A stretch of DNA of 64,000 nucleotides, taken from positions 248,001 through 312,000 of the forward strand of contig PHBO01000003.1 in assembly GCA_002840645.1 (NCBI GenBank). Direction: 5' to 3'. The notes beneath the pieces are model-generated. The model saw only the letters and a list, made by a program, of their open reading frames with translations. It was not told the origin of the DNA and did not search any database. Made by a program: the position numbers and the translations under genes. Shown here piece after piece: positions 34,550 to 42,707 of the stretch (its first letter is position 1; every line of letters begins with the position of its first letter). Source of the stretch: Candidatus Cloacimonetes bacterium HGW-Cloacimonetes-3 (lineage in GTDB: Bacteria; Cloacimonadota; Cloacimonadia; Cloacimonadales; Cloacimonadaceae).

Positions 34550-36961
34550 ATGAGAATTATTCGGATTGGATTAACCCTCTTGTGTCTTGCAAGCCTTATG
34601 GCTTGCACGATTAACACAATGTATAATGCGCGGAAGTATTACAATTCCGCTAAGAACAGACCTCTGAACACAAATGGAAGACCCAATAACCAAGCTATCG
34701 AGGAATATACCAAAACCATCAAGAAATGCGGGATAATAATTACTGAACGTAAGAAAAGTGCGCAGATGGATGATGCGTTGTTCCTGATGGCAAAAGCTTT
34801 GTATTATAAAGGGAACAGTGCATTTCAGGCAAAAGACCAGTTCGAAAACCTTATCCTTGGATTTCCGAAAAGCCCGTTTGTAGCAGAATCACATATCTTC
34901 GTAGCTAAGATTCTGTGGGAGATTAATCAGCCCAAGGATGCAAGAAAACGTTTGGACGAATTTGTGCGCAATCCCCGTTTTCTTAAAGATCACCCCCAAG
35001 CGTTGCTGCTGTTAACCGATTTTGCCATTCGGGATAAGGATTATACCCGCGCACAATACTGGCTGGGAAAGATAATTAAGGATTACCCGAAAACAAAGGA
35101 ATTCAGCGCAGCTTACTTCCTTTTTGGGAAGAATTACTACGAGCAGAAGGATTACAATGCTTCTCTGGAAGCCTTTGAGAAGATGCAGGGAAATAGGGGA
35201 ATAGACAAAACCCTGAAGCTGGATACTAAGTATTACATCGGCTTGAACGAGCTGGAATTGGGTAAGCTGGATCAGGCTTATCGGACTACTTCCAGCTTGC
35301 TGCGTGCTGAAACCAGACCCGAAAAAATCCCGCCCCTCAAGCTGCTAAAAGCCAGAATACTCTTTGCAAAGGGCGAGAACACCGAGGCAATCAAAGAGAT
35401 AGAAGATATCAACAAGACCTATGCCCGCACCGAAAGCTCTGCCTCTGCCCTCTATTATCTTGCTGAATATCAGTACTATAAGGCTGGGAATCCCACCACA
35501 GCTATTGCAAATTACAATCGTGTACGCTCGGAATTCCCCGCTTCACTTTTTGGTACAATTGCCCAGAACAAAGCTACTGCGATTGGGAAAGTTATGCCCA
35601 ACGTGAATTTGAATATCGAAACGGGGCTAAAGGCATATCTGGATTATCATTACCTGGCTTCCGAAAGCTATCTTAGCCAATTGGCACTGCCGGATTCGGC
35701 TATCATAACATACCGTAAAGTTATCTCCCAGCGTGATGTTATGGCAGCTAAAAGGGATTCATTACAAATTGTGATAGAAGGGCTTACTGCGACCTTAGAT
35801 AGCCTAAGGATTGCAAGCTTAGCATATAAACCGGATCCTGTCGTAGAGGCGGATGCCGATTCGCTTATTATTACTCAGCCTGACACTATTGGGAATAATG
35901 AGGCTATTATATTGGACTCACTGGTAACCGAGATCGATAGCTTGAGTGTGCCGCCGGTGGAGCCAAAAGAAGAATACAATATAGCAGAGCAAGAGGAATT
36001 TGCCATCTCTGATGTACCGGACAGTTTGAGCGCTATCGCATATGTATCAACCGAGGTTGACACAGTGTTTGCAGAAGCGGATAGCTTACAGTTTGCTAAT
36101 GAGGACAGCCCCGATACGCTTGAGCCACCGGAGCTTGACATAGAAGATAGTACCGACGAACCGAAAGATATCAAACCCGCCATTGATCCCATAATAGCCG
36201 GGCAAATTGCGCAGCAGGAAGCATTGCTTAAGCGTATAGAAAGCCAAAAAGGCAAATTGGATGAGATAGTAAAGCAATTTGATACCGAGATCGTGCCATT
36301 CTGCCTGTTTGCAGTGGGGAATGTGTTGTATGAGAACTATCCCGACAGCGGGGAGAATGCTGAGACATATACCTATATGCAGGCAAACTATGCCAATAAC
36401 AAGTACACCAATGCTCTGAAAGCCGTGCAAATGGGGCAGCCGGTACGGCTGATAGACCCTTTTGAGGAGAGCCAGGAAGCAAGGCTTGATTCTCTTTTTG
36501 GGATGATAGAGACGCAGCCTGATTCTGCTGTTGCAGGTTTGGAAGCAATGCGTGAATCGCCTTTTTCCCGCTTAAAGCTGGCTGCAAACTTCCGTCTGGG
36601 ATGGTATTATTGCTTTGAAGCCCCTGATACCACCTATGCCAAACAATACCTTAAGGCGGTTCTGGAAGATACAAATGCCGGAGAGTATGCCACGCTCACA
36701 CGCAGGTTTTTCGATGGACGCAAGTATCTTTTATGGGACAAAGTGGTGATAGATTCGCTGGCTATCGCCGATAGCCTGATTGTAGCCGATTCTTTGGGGC
36801 TGGCAGAACCCACAACGGTACTACCAGATACTTTGTTAATCCAAAGCCCCGAACCTGAGGAAGCAGATATTCCCATAGCCCAGCCAGACATAGATATTCC
36901 CGAACCTGTAATCCCGGAGCCTTCTCCCATTATAAAGGAAGAGGACACTCCGCTTGAATGA
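34550..36961 (+). CDS. Large TPR lipoprotein, PorW/SprE-like (possible T9SS component)
   Basis: An 803-residue lipoprotein. The signal peptide ends in the lipobox LASLMAC, so C19 is the probable lipidated residue. Residues about 70-360 are tetratricopeptide-like helical repeats (ALFLMAKALYYKGN, AESHIFVAKILWE, AAYFLFGKNYYEQKDYNASLEAF in part). An acidic, Ser/Asp-rich low-complexity stretch (about 420-540) and further helical repeats (about 590-710) follow, then a Pro/Glu-rich tail. Size, lipobox and layout recall PorW/SprE, a lipoprotein needed for T9SS, but also BamD-like and other TPR lipoproteins. The presence of a T9SS-tailed protein in the window makes PorW attractive; this remains an inference. 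Its stop overlaps the next start (ATGA). Confidence 0.7.
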   Translation: MRIIRIGLTLLCLASLMACTINTMYNARKYYNSAKNRPLNTNGRPNNQAIEEYTKTIKKCGIIITERKKSAQMDDALFLMAKALYYKGNSAFQAKDQFENLILGFPKSPFVAESHIFVAKILWEINQPKDARKRLDEFVRNPRFLKDHPQALLLLTDFAIRDKDYTRAQYWLGKIIKDYPKTKEFSAAYFLFGKNYYEQKDYNASLEAFEKMQGNRGIDKTLKLDTKYYIGLNELELGKLDQAYRTTSSLLRAETRPEKIPPLKLLKARILFAKGENTEAIKEIEDINKTYARTESSASALYYLAEYQYYKAGNPTTAIANYNRVRSEFPASLFGTIAQNKATAIGKVMPNVNLNIETGLKAYLDYHYLASESYLSQLALPDSAIITYRKVISQRDVMAAKRDSLQIVIEGLTATLDSLRIASLAYKPDPVVEADADSLIITQPDTIGNNEAIILDSLVTEIDSLSVPPVEPKEEYNIAEQEEFAISDVPDSLSAIAYVSTEVDTVFAEADSLQFANEDSPDTLEPPELDIEDSTDEPKDIKPAIDPIIAGQIAQQEALLKRIESQKGKLDEIVKQFDTEIVPFCLFAVGNVLYENYPDSGENAETYTYMQANYANNKYTNALKAVQMGQPVRLIDPFEESQEARLDSLFGMIETQPDSAVAGLEAMRESPFSRLKLAANFRLGWYYCFEAPDTTYAKQYLKAVLEDTNAGEYATLTRRFFDGRKYLLWDKVVIDSLAIADSLIVADSLGLAEPTTVLPDTLLIQSPEPEEADIPIAQPDIDIPEPVIPEPSPIIKEEDTPLE

Positions 36962-37596
36962 AATGGATGAAAGAGGCAATCTCCGGGCAGAACCTATATC
37001 TGAAACTGGCGATATTCATCACGGGAATTGCAACTGGGTTTGATTCTTCGCTGCGGCAACTGCTTGCACAGATAGCCTTGTTTATGGTATTTCTGCTTTT
37101 AGAGCCAAAGCTCTATTGCCGGCTCTTATCTGCTTTTAGGCGGATTCTCCCCTTTTTTGCCGGATACTGGGTGTTTGCCACTCTATTTGCGCAGAGTTTT
37201 CCCGCCTCAATTCTGTTCAGCGTTCAGATAATCTATCTGCTGTTAGTCACTGTGGCTGTATTTGGAGAGCTAAAGATGAACTTTGTTGCCTCGGACAGCC
37301 AGTCTTTACGCCGCTACAGCTGGATAAATTCGCTGTTCTTTTTCTCCTTTGCCACATGGTTATACGTTCAAAGTTTTTTTCATCATTATCGCCTTTGCCA
37401 TGCTGCTTATGCCTCAGAGCCACTTTCCAGGGTGATTGAAGAGGTGGTAAGTGCTGTGTCGGCAGAAACAGAAGCAATACGCCTACAGGTGCGTGAGCTT
37501 TTGGAATACCGGAAGGTGGATTCACATTTGCTTAGCTCTGCTAACGTAACCGGCTTGCTGTTCTTGGTTCTGCTGACCGTGGTAAACGGGGTGTAG
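36958..37596 (+). CDS. Integral membrane protein of unknown function
   Basis: A 212-residue protein with about five hydrophobic segments: residues 15-35, 38-55, 62-80, 84-102 and 120-140, with a last one at the C-terminus (about 195-212). A soluble helical segment at 150-190 (RVIEEVVSAVSAETEAIRLQ) could form a coiled coil. It overlaps the TPR lipoprotein gene by 4 bp and lies 8 bp before truA, so it is translationally coupled. The layout recalls CbiQ/EcfT-like transmembrane proteins, but I see no diagnostic motif. Confidence 0.75.
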   Translation: MKWMKEAISGQNLYLKLAIFITGIATGFDSSLRQLLAQIALFMVFLLLEPKLYCRLLSAFRRILPFFAGYWVFATLFAQSFPASILFSVQIIYLLLVTVAVFGELKMNFVASDSQSLRRYSWINSLFFFSFATWLYVQSFFHHYRLCHAAYASEPLSRVIEEVVSAVSAETEAIRLQVRELLEYRKVDSHLLSSANVTGLLFLVLLTVVNGV

Positions 37597-37604
37597 GAGA
37601 GAGA

Positions 37605-38387
37605 GTGGCACGTTACCTGATGAAGCTATGTTACGACGGCACCGGCTATCACGGCTGGCAAAAGCAGCACAATGGCATTAGTGTTCAAGCAGTGCTGGAA
37701 AGTGCAGTGGAAGCTTTTGCTACTGCGCATACTCCTGTCATCGCTGCGGGAAGGACGGATGCGGGTGTTCATGCCATGGCGCAGTTCGCTCATTTTGATT
37801 ACGAGGGCAGCATGCAGCCCTATCAGATGCTCCTTGCCCTTCGCCGACATTTGCCTACAGACATCAAAGTGCTGGAGATACAAAAGGTTAGCCCTATGCT
37901 TAGCGCACGCTATCAGGCTTACGAACGCAGCTACCGCTATATTCTGGCGAAGTACCGCACTCCCTTCAATCGCAACTATAGCGGCTATTTTCCTTCGCTG
38001 AAGCTAAGCCTGGCTCCGATGCAGGCAGCAGCAGAACGGCTGTTGGGCAGCCACGATTTCTCTTCCTTCGGGCGTGCCAATCCGGAGATACCTAATCGTA
38101 TATGCGAGATAAAGATACTGAAGATTACTGAAAGCGAGGATAGCTTCCAGTTCATCATCACCGCCGATCGCTTTCTGCATAACATGGTGCGCCGCATTGT
38201 GGGAACTCTGGCAAACATATCGCATTTCTCCTTAGCCCCTGATATCATCGATGCCATCCTCAGCGATGCCTGCCCCAGGCAGAACCTGGTTACCACCGCT
38301 CCCGCATCGGGACTGTATCTTATTGATGTGAAATATCCTGCACATCTGCTTGACGAAACTTCCACACCTGAAATACTGGACACATAA
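37605..38387 (+). CDS. truA: tRNA pseudouridine(38-40) synthase
   Basis: A 260-residue TruA that isomerises uridines 38-40 in the anticodon arm of tRNAs. The start is GTG at 37605 with AGGAGAGA upstream. The catalytic Asp sits in AAGRTDAGVHAM (about residues 44-55). Other family signatures are CYDGTGYHGWQKQ, the FHNMVRRIVGTL-like ending (here FLHNMVRRIVGTL) and YLIDVKY. hisS follows after 12 bp. Confidence 0.96.
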   Translation: MARYLMKLCYDGTGYHGWQKQHNGISVQAVLESAVEAFATAHTPVIAAGRTDAGVHAMAQFAHFDYEGSMQPYQMLLALRRHLPTDIKVLEIQKVSPMLSARYQAYERSYRYILAKYRTPFNRNYSGYFPSLKLSLAPMQAAAERLLGSHDFSSFGRANPEIPNRICEIKILKITESEDSFQFIITADRFLHNMVRRIVGTLANISHFSLAPDIIDAILSDACPRQNLVTTAPASGLYLIDVKYPAHLLDETSTPEILDT

Positions 38388-38399
38388 GAGGTTAACTAC

Positions 38400-39662
38400 A
38401 TGAAGTATAATATCCCCCGCGGGACTTTTGACATCCTGCCCAAAGACAGCTATAAATGGCAATTCGTGATGGATAGCTTCCGTAAGGTCGCTTCCCGCTT
38501 TGGTTATGAAGAGATTACCACTCCCATATTTGAGGTGGCGGAGCTCTTTGAACGCAGCTCCGGCGAAAGCTCGGACGTGGTGCAAAAAGAAATGTACCGC
38601 TTCTCAGACCGCAAAGAGCGCACTTTTGCCCTGCGTCCCGAAGGCACTGCGCCTGTAGTGCGCAGCTATGTGGAAAACCACCTGGATGTGCTATCCAGCC
38701 GTACAAAGCTGTTCTATATTGGTCCCATGTTCCGTTATGACCGCCCTCAGGCAGGCAGATACCGCCAGTTTTACCAATATGGCATAGAGTTCATCGGCAG
38801 TGACAATCCCTATTATGATGCAGAAGTGATTGCCATTGAAATGCTATGGCTAAAGGAACTGGGGCTTAAGAACCTGCGTCTGGAGCTAAACAGCGTGGGC
38901 TGTGCCACTTGTGCCGCAGATTATGAAGCTGCGTTGCGGGAGTTCTTCCGTCCCAATCTGGATAAATTATGCCCGGATTGTGCTAAGCGATTCGATATAA
39001 AGCCACGCCGACTGTTGGATTGCAAAGTGCCGTCCTGCAAGCCCTTCCGTTCCGGTGCACCTGCTCAACTGGACTACCTTGATGCTCACTGCAAAGAGCA
39101 TTTTGCCAAGGTGTGTGACACTTTAACCGCTATGGATATTGCCTACACCATTAATCCCTCCATTGTGCGCGGCTTGGATTATTACACCAACACTGCCTTC
39201 GAAGTAATCTACGACGGGCTGGGTGCGCAGAATTCCCTTGCCGGTGGCGGCAGGTACAACGGCTTAATTGAACAGATTGGCGGTAAGAGTATTCCTGCGA
39301 TTGGCTTTGCCGGTGGCTTTGAACGCTTGCTAATAGCCCTGGAGCAAGAAGGTATTCAGCTTGGTACACGTCCGGTTCCAGATGCTTACCTTATTTGTCT
39401 GGGTGATAAAGCCCGTGCCGGGATAATGCCATACCTCAATGCGCTGCGTCAGAAGGATGTTTATGTGGATTACGATCCCGATAAAAGCTCTCTAAAAGCC
39501 CTATTTAAGGCAGCTGATACCAGCGGAGCACGCTTTGCCCTCATCGTGGGGGACAGCGAGCTTGAAGCCAAACAGGTGAACCTGAAAAACCTGCAAACCG
39601 GTGAGCAGGTTTCTCTTCCATTGGATGGGGGAGAGGCTGTTGTGCAGGTGTTAAAAAGTTAG
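38400..39662 (+). CDS. hisS: Histidyl-tRNA synthetase
   Basis: A 420-residue class II synthetase charging tRNA-His. Motif 1 lies in the GTFDILP/TPIFEVAELF region. Motif 2 is YIGPMFRYDRPQAGRYRQF. The histidine-specific loop VRGLDYYTNTAFEV and motif 3 (GFAGGFERLL) are present. The C-terminal anticodon-binding domain ends in LDGGEAVVQVLKS. A terminator follows at 39698. Confidence 0.97.
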   Translation: MKYNIPRGTFDILPKDSYKWQFVMDSFRKVASRFGYEEITTPIFEVAELFERSSGESSDVVQKEMYRFSDRKERTFALRPEGTAPVVRSYVENHLDVLSSRTKLFYIGPMFRYDRPQAGRYRQFYQYGIEFIGSDNPYYDAEVIAIEMLWLKELGLKNLRLELNSVGCATCAADYEAALREFFRPNLDKLCPDCAKRFDIKPRRLLDCKVPSCKPFRSGAPAQLDYLDAHCKEHFAKVCDTLTAMDIAYTINPSIVRGLDYYTNTAFEVIYDGLGAQNSLAGGGRYNGLIEQIGGKSIPAIGFAGGFERLLIALEQEGIQLGTRPVPDAYLICLGDKARAGIMPYLNALRQKDVYVDYDPDKSSLKALFKAADTSGARFALIVGDSELEAKQVNLKNLQTGEQVSLPLDGGEAVVQVLKS

Positions 39663-39697
39663 CCACCACGGATTTAACACTTATTTTATTCTATCTG

Positions 39698-39723
39698 CCG
39701 GAAGCTTTGCCTTCCGGTTTTTC
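39698..39723 (+). terminator. Rho-independent terminator after hisS
   Basis: A 7-bp perfect stem CCGGAAG / CTTCCGG with a 6-nt loop, followed by TTTTTCTT, 35 bp after the hisS stop. Confidence 0.87.
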
Positions 39724-39729
39724 TTATAG

Positions 39730-39820
39730 CTTCCTTGCAGGAATAACGGATGCATTACGCATGCAATACGCATCACATCCGTAATGCATGCGTATTGCAT
39801 CCGTTATTCAAGCAAGAAAG
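39730..39820. repeat. 11-bp-periodic palindromic element D
   Basis: A 29-bp stem pairs 39741-39769 with 39781-39809 with two mismatches (an A-A and a T-T) around an 11-nt loop. CG dinucleotides fall at 39747, 39758, 39769, 39780, 39791 and 39802, exactly 11 bp apart. The outer ends CTTCCTTGCAG and AAGCAAGAAAG are themselves partly complementary. It lies between convergent hisS and the phosphomannomutase gene, right after the hisS terminator. The remaining gap to 39960 shows nothing. Confidence 0.88.
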
Positions 39821-39960
39821 AATAGGCGTACAAAGAATGAAGCACGAAACGTTTATCCAACAAGAACAGTAATTTAACCATTCTCGCAAACTATACGTTC
39901 CGTGCTACAAAGCTATAAGTGACAGGCAGAAATCTAACGTCTAACTTCTAACGCTTAACC

Positions 39961-41313
39961 TTAAACGTATTTAGCTATCTTTCCTTCCACCAGAGCTTGT
40001 ATCTCAAGCATGCGGCCTTCGGTGATGGCTTCGTAACGTGTAACCAACACCGGTGTGGTATTGGAGGCGCGAATTAAGCCCCAGCCGTCCGGGAAGGTGA
40101 TGCGAGCGCCATCGATATCATTAACATCATAGCCCTCGGCTTTGAATTCGTTGCATACCTTGGCTACCAGCTCGAACTTCTTGTCATCCGCGCAAGTGGT
40201 GTGCATCTCGGGTGTGTTGTACATTTTGGGCTGATCCGCCAGATAAGTACTAACAGCGGCAGAAGTTTTGGATGCAATCTCAATGAAACGGCAGCTTACA
40301 TAAATAGCATCGTCGAATCCCAGATAGCGATCGCCCAGGAACACGTGCCCGCTCATTTCACCGGCGAATTCAACCCCTACTTCCTTCATATACATCTTGA
40401 TGTTAGCATGTCCGGTTTTGTACATAATCGGGATGCCACCATACTTCTTGATGTCATCGAACAGGTTTTTGGAGCATTTTACGTCAGCGATAACTTTCTT
40501 GCCGGGATTGGCTTTCAGGTAGTCCCGCGCCAGGATGTTAAGGATTTGGTCACCAAACAGCATTTTGCCTTTCTCGTCCACAACGCCTATGCGGTCAGCA
40601 TCTCCATCCAAACCTATACCAAGCTCGTATTCAGAGGCAACCACATCGCGGGCAAGATCCACCATGTTCTTTTCCACGGTGGGATCAGGGTGGTGATTGG
40701 GAAAATCGCCGTCGGGATCGCAGTACATTTCTATAACTTCGCAGCCTAAACGGCGTAGTATCTCCGGCAAATATGGCCCGCCCATGCCGTTTCCGCCATC
40801 AACGATAACTTTTACGGGACGTTCCAGCTTAACGCTATCTACGATGTAATCCATATACTCGCTATCCATGGTGGAGTAGTGATGAAGAACGCCCTTTCCT
40901 GAAGCGAAGTTACCGGATTGGATTATCTTAAGCACAGCCTGCAGCTCTTCGGCATACACGCTGCCCAAACCGAGGTTCAGTTTGCAGCCGTTATATTGGG
41001 ACGGGTTGTGGCTGGCGGTAATCATCGCACCACCATCTTTGCCAAGCCTCCAGATAGCGAAATACAAAACGGGAGTGGCGACAATACCGATGTTATATAT
41101 ATCACAGCCGGTTTCAAGCGCACCGCGGCTGAAGGCATCCATGAAGCTGCTGGTGCTGTGACGAGCGTCACCACCGATCACGATGCTATTAAGGTCTTTA
41201 TTGCGCAGATAGGTGCCGAAGCCCTTACCAATCTGGTAATAGGATTCTTCGTTCAATTCTTCATTTACTATGCCTCGGATATCATACTGGCGAAATACTT
41301 GTGCTTTAATCAT
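39961..41313 (-). CDS. Phosphomannomutase/phosphoglucomutase
   Basis: A 450-residue alpha-D-phosphohexomutase (AlgC/ManB type) that interconverts hexose 1- and 6-phosphates for nucleotide-sugar synthesis. The phosphoserine is S101 in TASHNPSQYNG. The Mg2+ loop is GLDGDADRIG (about 236-245). The sugar loop GEMSGHVFLGDR (containing GEMSGH) and the phosphate-binding C-terminal RASNTTPVLVTR are present. The GEMSGH loop supports mannose/glucose rather than glucosamine as substrate. It probably supplies precursors for surface sugars such as those of the 52-57 kb cluster (inference). Confidence 0.93.
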   Translation of the reverse strand: MIKAQVFRQYDIRGIVNEELNEESYYQIGKGFGTYLRNKDLNSIVIGGDARHSTSSFMDAFSRGALETGCDIYNIGIVATPVLYFAIWRLGKDGGAMITASHNPSQYNGCKLNLGLGSVYAEELQAVLKIIQSGNFASGKGVLHHYSTMDSEYMDYIVDSVKLERPVKVIVDGGNGMGGPYLPEILRRLGCEVIEMYCDPDGDFPNHHPDPTVEKNMVDLARDVVASEYELGIGLDGDADRIGVVDEKGKMLFGDQILNILARDYLKANPGKKVIADVKCSKNLFDDIKKYGGIPIMYKTGHANIKMYMKEVGVEFAGEMSGHVFLGDRYLGFDDAIYVSCRFIEIASKTSAAVSTYLADQPKMYNTPEMHTTCADDKKFELVAKVCNEFKAEGYDVNDIDGARITFPDGWGLIRASNTTPVLVTRYEAITEGRMLEIQALVEGKIAKYV

Positions 41314-41333
41314 TTATTCTCCTTTGTGATTTA

Positions 41334-41461
41334 GAATAGGAACACGGATTGAGCGGATAGAACGGATGGGCTTAGATGGGATTCACCAACAAAGTGGAGC
41401 TTATTTTTCCACATTATAATCGGTGGAAATCTGCTAAATCCGCCAATTCCGTGTTCCTATT
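41334..41461. repeat. Inverted pair of (CGGATNNNN)n repeats
   Basis: AATAGGAACACGGATTGAGCGGA (in two parts, 41335-41357) is mirrored by TCCGCCAATTCCGTGTTCCTATT (41438-41460). Within the left arm CGGAT recurs every 9 bp three times; the right arm shows the same 9-bp spacing on the other strand. About 75 bp separates the arms. The right arm touches the 3' end of rdgB. A third copy of the motif occurs at 57450. Confidence 0.75.
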
Positions 41462-42050
41462 CCCCAATCACCAGTTTCTCAATAATTGGTATTATTGCTT
41501 TTATAGCTTCTGCGCGGTGAGAACAGCTATTCTTGGTAGCTGCATCCATTTCTGCATAGGTAATGCCATTAATAGCAAATATGTTATCGTAACCGAAGCC
41601 GGAATCGCCCCTTTCGCTATCGGTGATGATGCCTTCCACCTTACCTTCCACCACGGCGATAATGCCTTCCGGGGAAGCCAATGCCGCTGCTGTGCGGAAA
41701 CTTGCCTTGCGGTTGGGATTGCCTTTCAGCATTTCCAGGGCTTTCCTGCGGTTATCTGCGTAGCTGCAATTCTCTCCTGCAAAACGGGCAGCATATACTC
41801 CCGGCTCGCCATTAAGTGCATCTATGAACAAACCGGTATCATCAGAGATAGCTATCATACCGCTATGCTGTGCAGCTTCCAGAGCTTTCTTCATGGCATT
41901 GCCGGCAATGGTATCCTGATCTTCGATTGTAGGAGGCAAATCCGGGAACTCTTTCAAACTGTGTAGATTAAGGGGGATATCTGCCATTAGAGCTTCCAGC
42001 TCGATTAGCTTGTCAGGATTATTGGAGGCGATTAGAATGTCACACTTCAT
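41457..42050 (-). CDS. rdgB: XTP/dITP diphosphatase (RdgB/HAM1 family)
   Basis: A 197-residue house-cleaning nucleotide pyrophosphatase that hydrolyses dITP/XTP to monophosphates. Family motifs are IASNNPDKLIE at the N-terminus, SDDTGLFIDALNGEPGVYAARF in the active site (given in part: SDDTGL), and GDSGFGYDNIF. The C-terminal SHRAEAI motif is present. Its ATG directly abuts the stop codon of the upstream YkvA-like gene (TAGATG), so translation is coupled. Confidence 0.94.
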   Translation of the reverse strand: MKCDILIASNNPDKLIELEALMADIPLNLHSLKEFPDLPPTIEDQDTIAGNAMKKALEAAQHSGMIAISDDTGLFIDALNGEPGVYAARFAGENCSYADNRRKALEMLKGNPNRKASFRTAAALASPEGIIAVVEGKVEGIITDSERGDSGFGYDNIFAINGITYAEMDAATKNSCSHRAEAIKAIIPIIEKLVIGE

Positions 42051-42572
42051 CTATTTCCTGTGCAACCAATTCTTGATGCGTTGCAGGATATTCTTGTCCA
42101 AAAATGCTTCGGCACTGGCAGTTATCTTCTTCAATTGGTCTAACACTTCACCTTCTCCGCTCCAGTTATCAGCTAACACTTTGGGATCAATCTCGTTTAG
42201 GATCATATTCAAGCCCATCACCACTAAAACCAGATCGTCCACCTGCCCGATAAGCGGGATAAAATCCGGAATGATATCAATCGGCATTATCACATAAGCT
42301 ATTATTCCACCAGCCATTAGCTTCTGCTTCTTGGGGACGCGCTTATCAATTGCCAATCTACAAACAAGGATGAAGAAATCCGGCAACAGGAACAAATACT
42401 TTCCCAATTTACCGGCAATAGAACCACTTTTTGTCTGAGTCCAACCCTTAGCTTTGCGCCTAAGGTCTTCGTAAAACTTAAGTTTGTCGGCATCAACATC
42501 AATGATTCTGTCTTCTAACTGCTCCTGCTCTTCGGCAGGGATTTCACGACCGTTAAGTATATCTTCATTCAT
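42051..42572 (-). CDS. YkvA-like (DUF1232) membrane protein
   Basis: A 173-residue protein with the DUF1232 core: a hydrophobic helix (LMAGGIIAYVIMPIDIIPD), then the signature DIIPDFIPLIGQVDDLVLV at about residues 97-115. A charged N-terminal region (1-45) precedes it. The family is widespread and functionally undefined. It is coupled to rdgB, with no clear mechanistic link. Confidence 0.85.
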   Translation of the reverse strand: MNEDILNGREIPAEEQEQLEDRIIDVDADKLKFYEDLRRKAKGWTQTKSGSIAGKLGKYLFLLPDFFILVCRLAIDKRVPKKQKLMAGGIIAYVIMPIDIIPDFIPLIGQVDDLVLVVMGLNMILNEIDPKVLADNWSGEGEVLDQLKKITASAEAFLDKNILQRIKNWLHRK

Positions 42573-42651
42573 AATATACCTCCGTTTGCCATAGTTTTGG
42601 GGGTTTGTTTGAAAGTCAAGGAAATTGTTATGCTTGTTGCTTATCCGGGAA

Positions 42652-42682
42652 TAAAAAGAACGCCGGAGGATATCCGGCGTTC
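42652..42682 (-). terminator. Rho-independent terminator of ppdK
   Basis: On the minus strand, a 10-bp perfect stem GAACGCCGGA / TCCGGCGTTC with a 5-nt loop is followed by TTTTTAT, 25 bp after the ppdK stop. Confidence 0.88.
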
Positions 42683-42707
42683 ATGTCTCTATTAGGTTTG
42701 TTAAATC

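Noticed and set aside
39730-39820. Second terminator for hisS
   Set aside because: A normal terminator already lies upstream at 39698. The element has no T tract and belongs to the 11-bp-periodic family found in all gap types.
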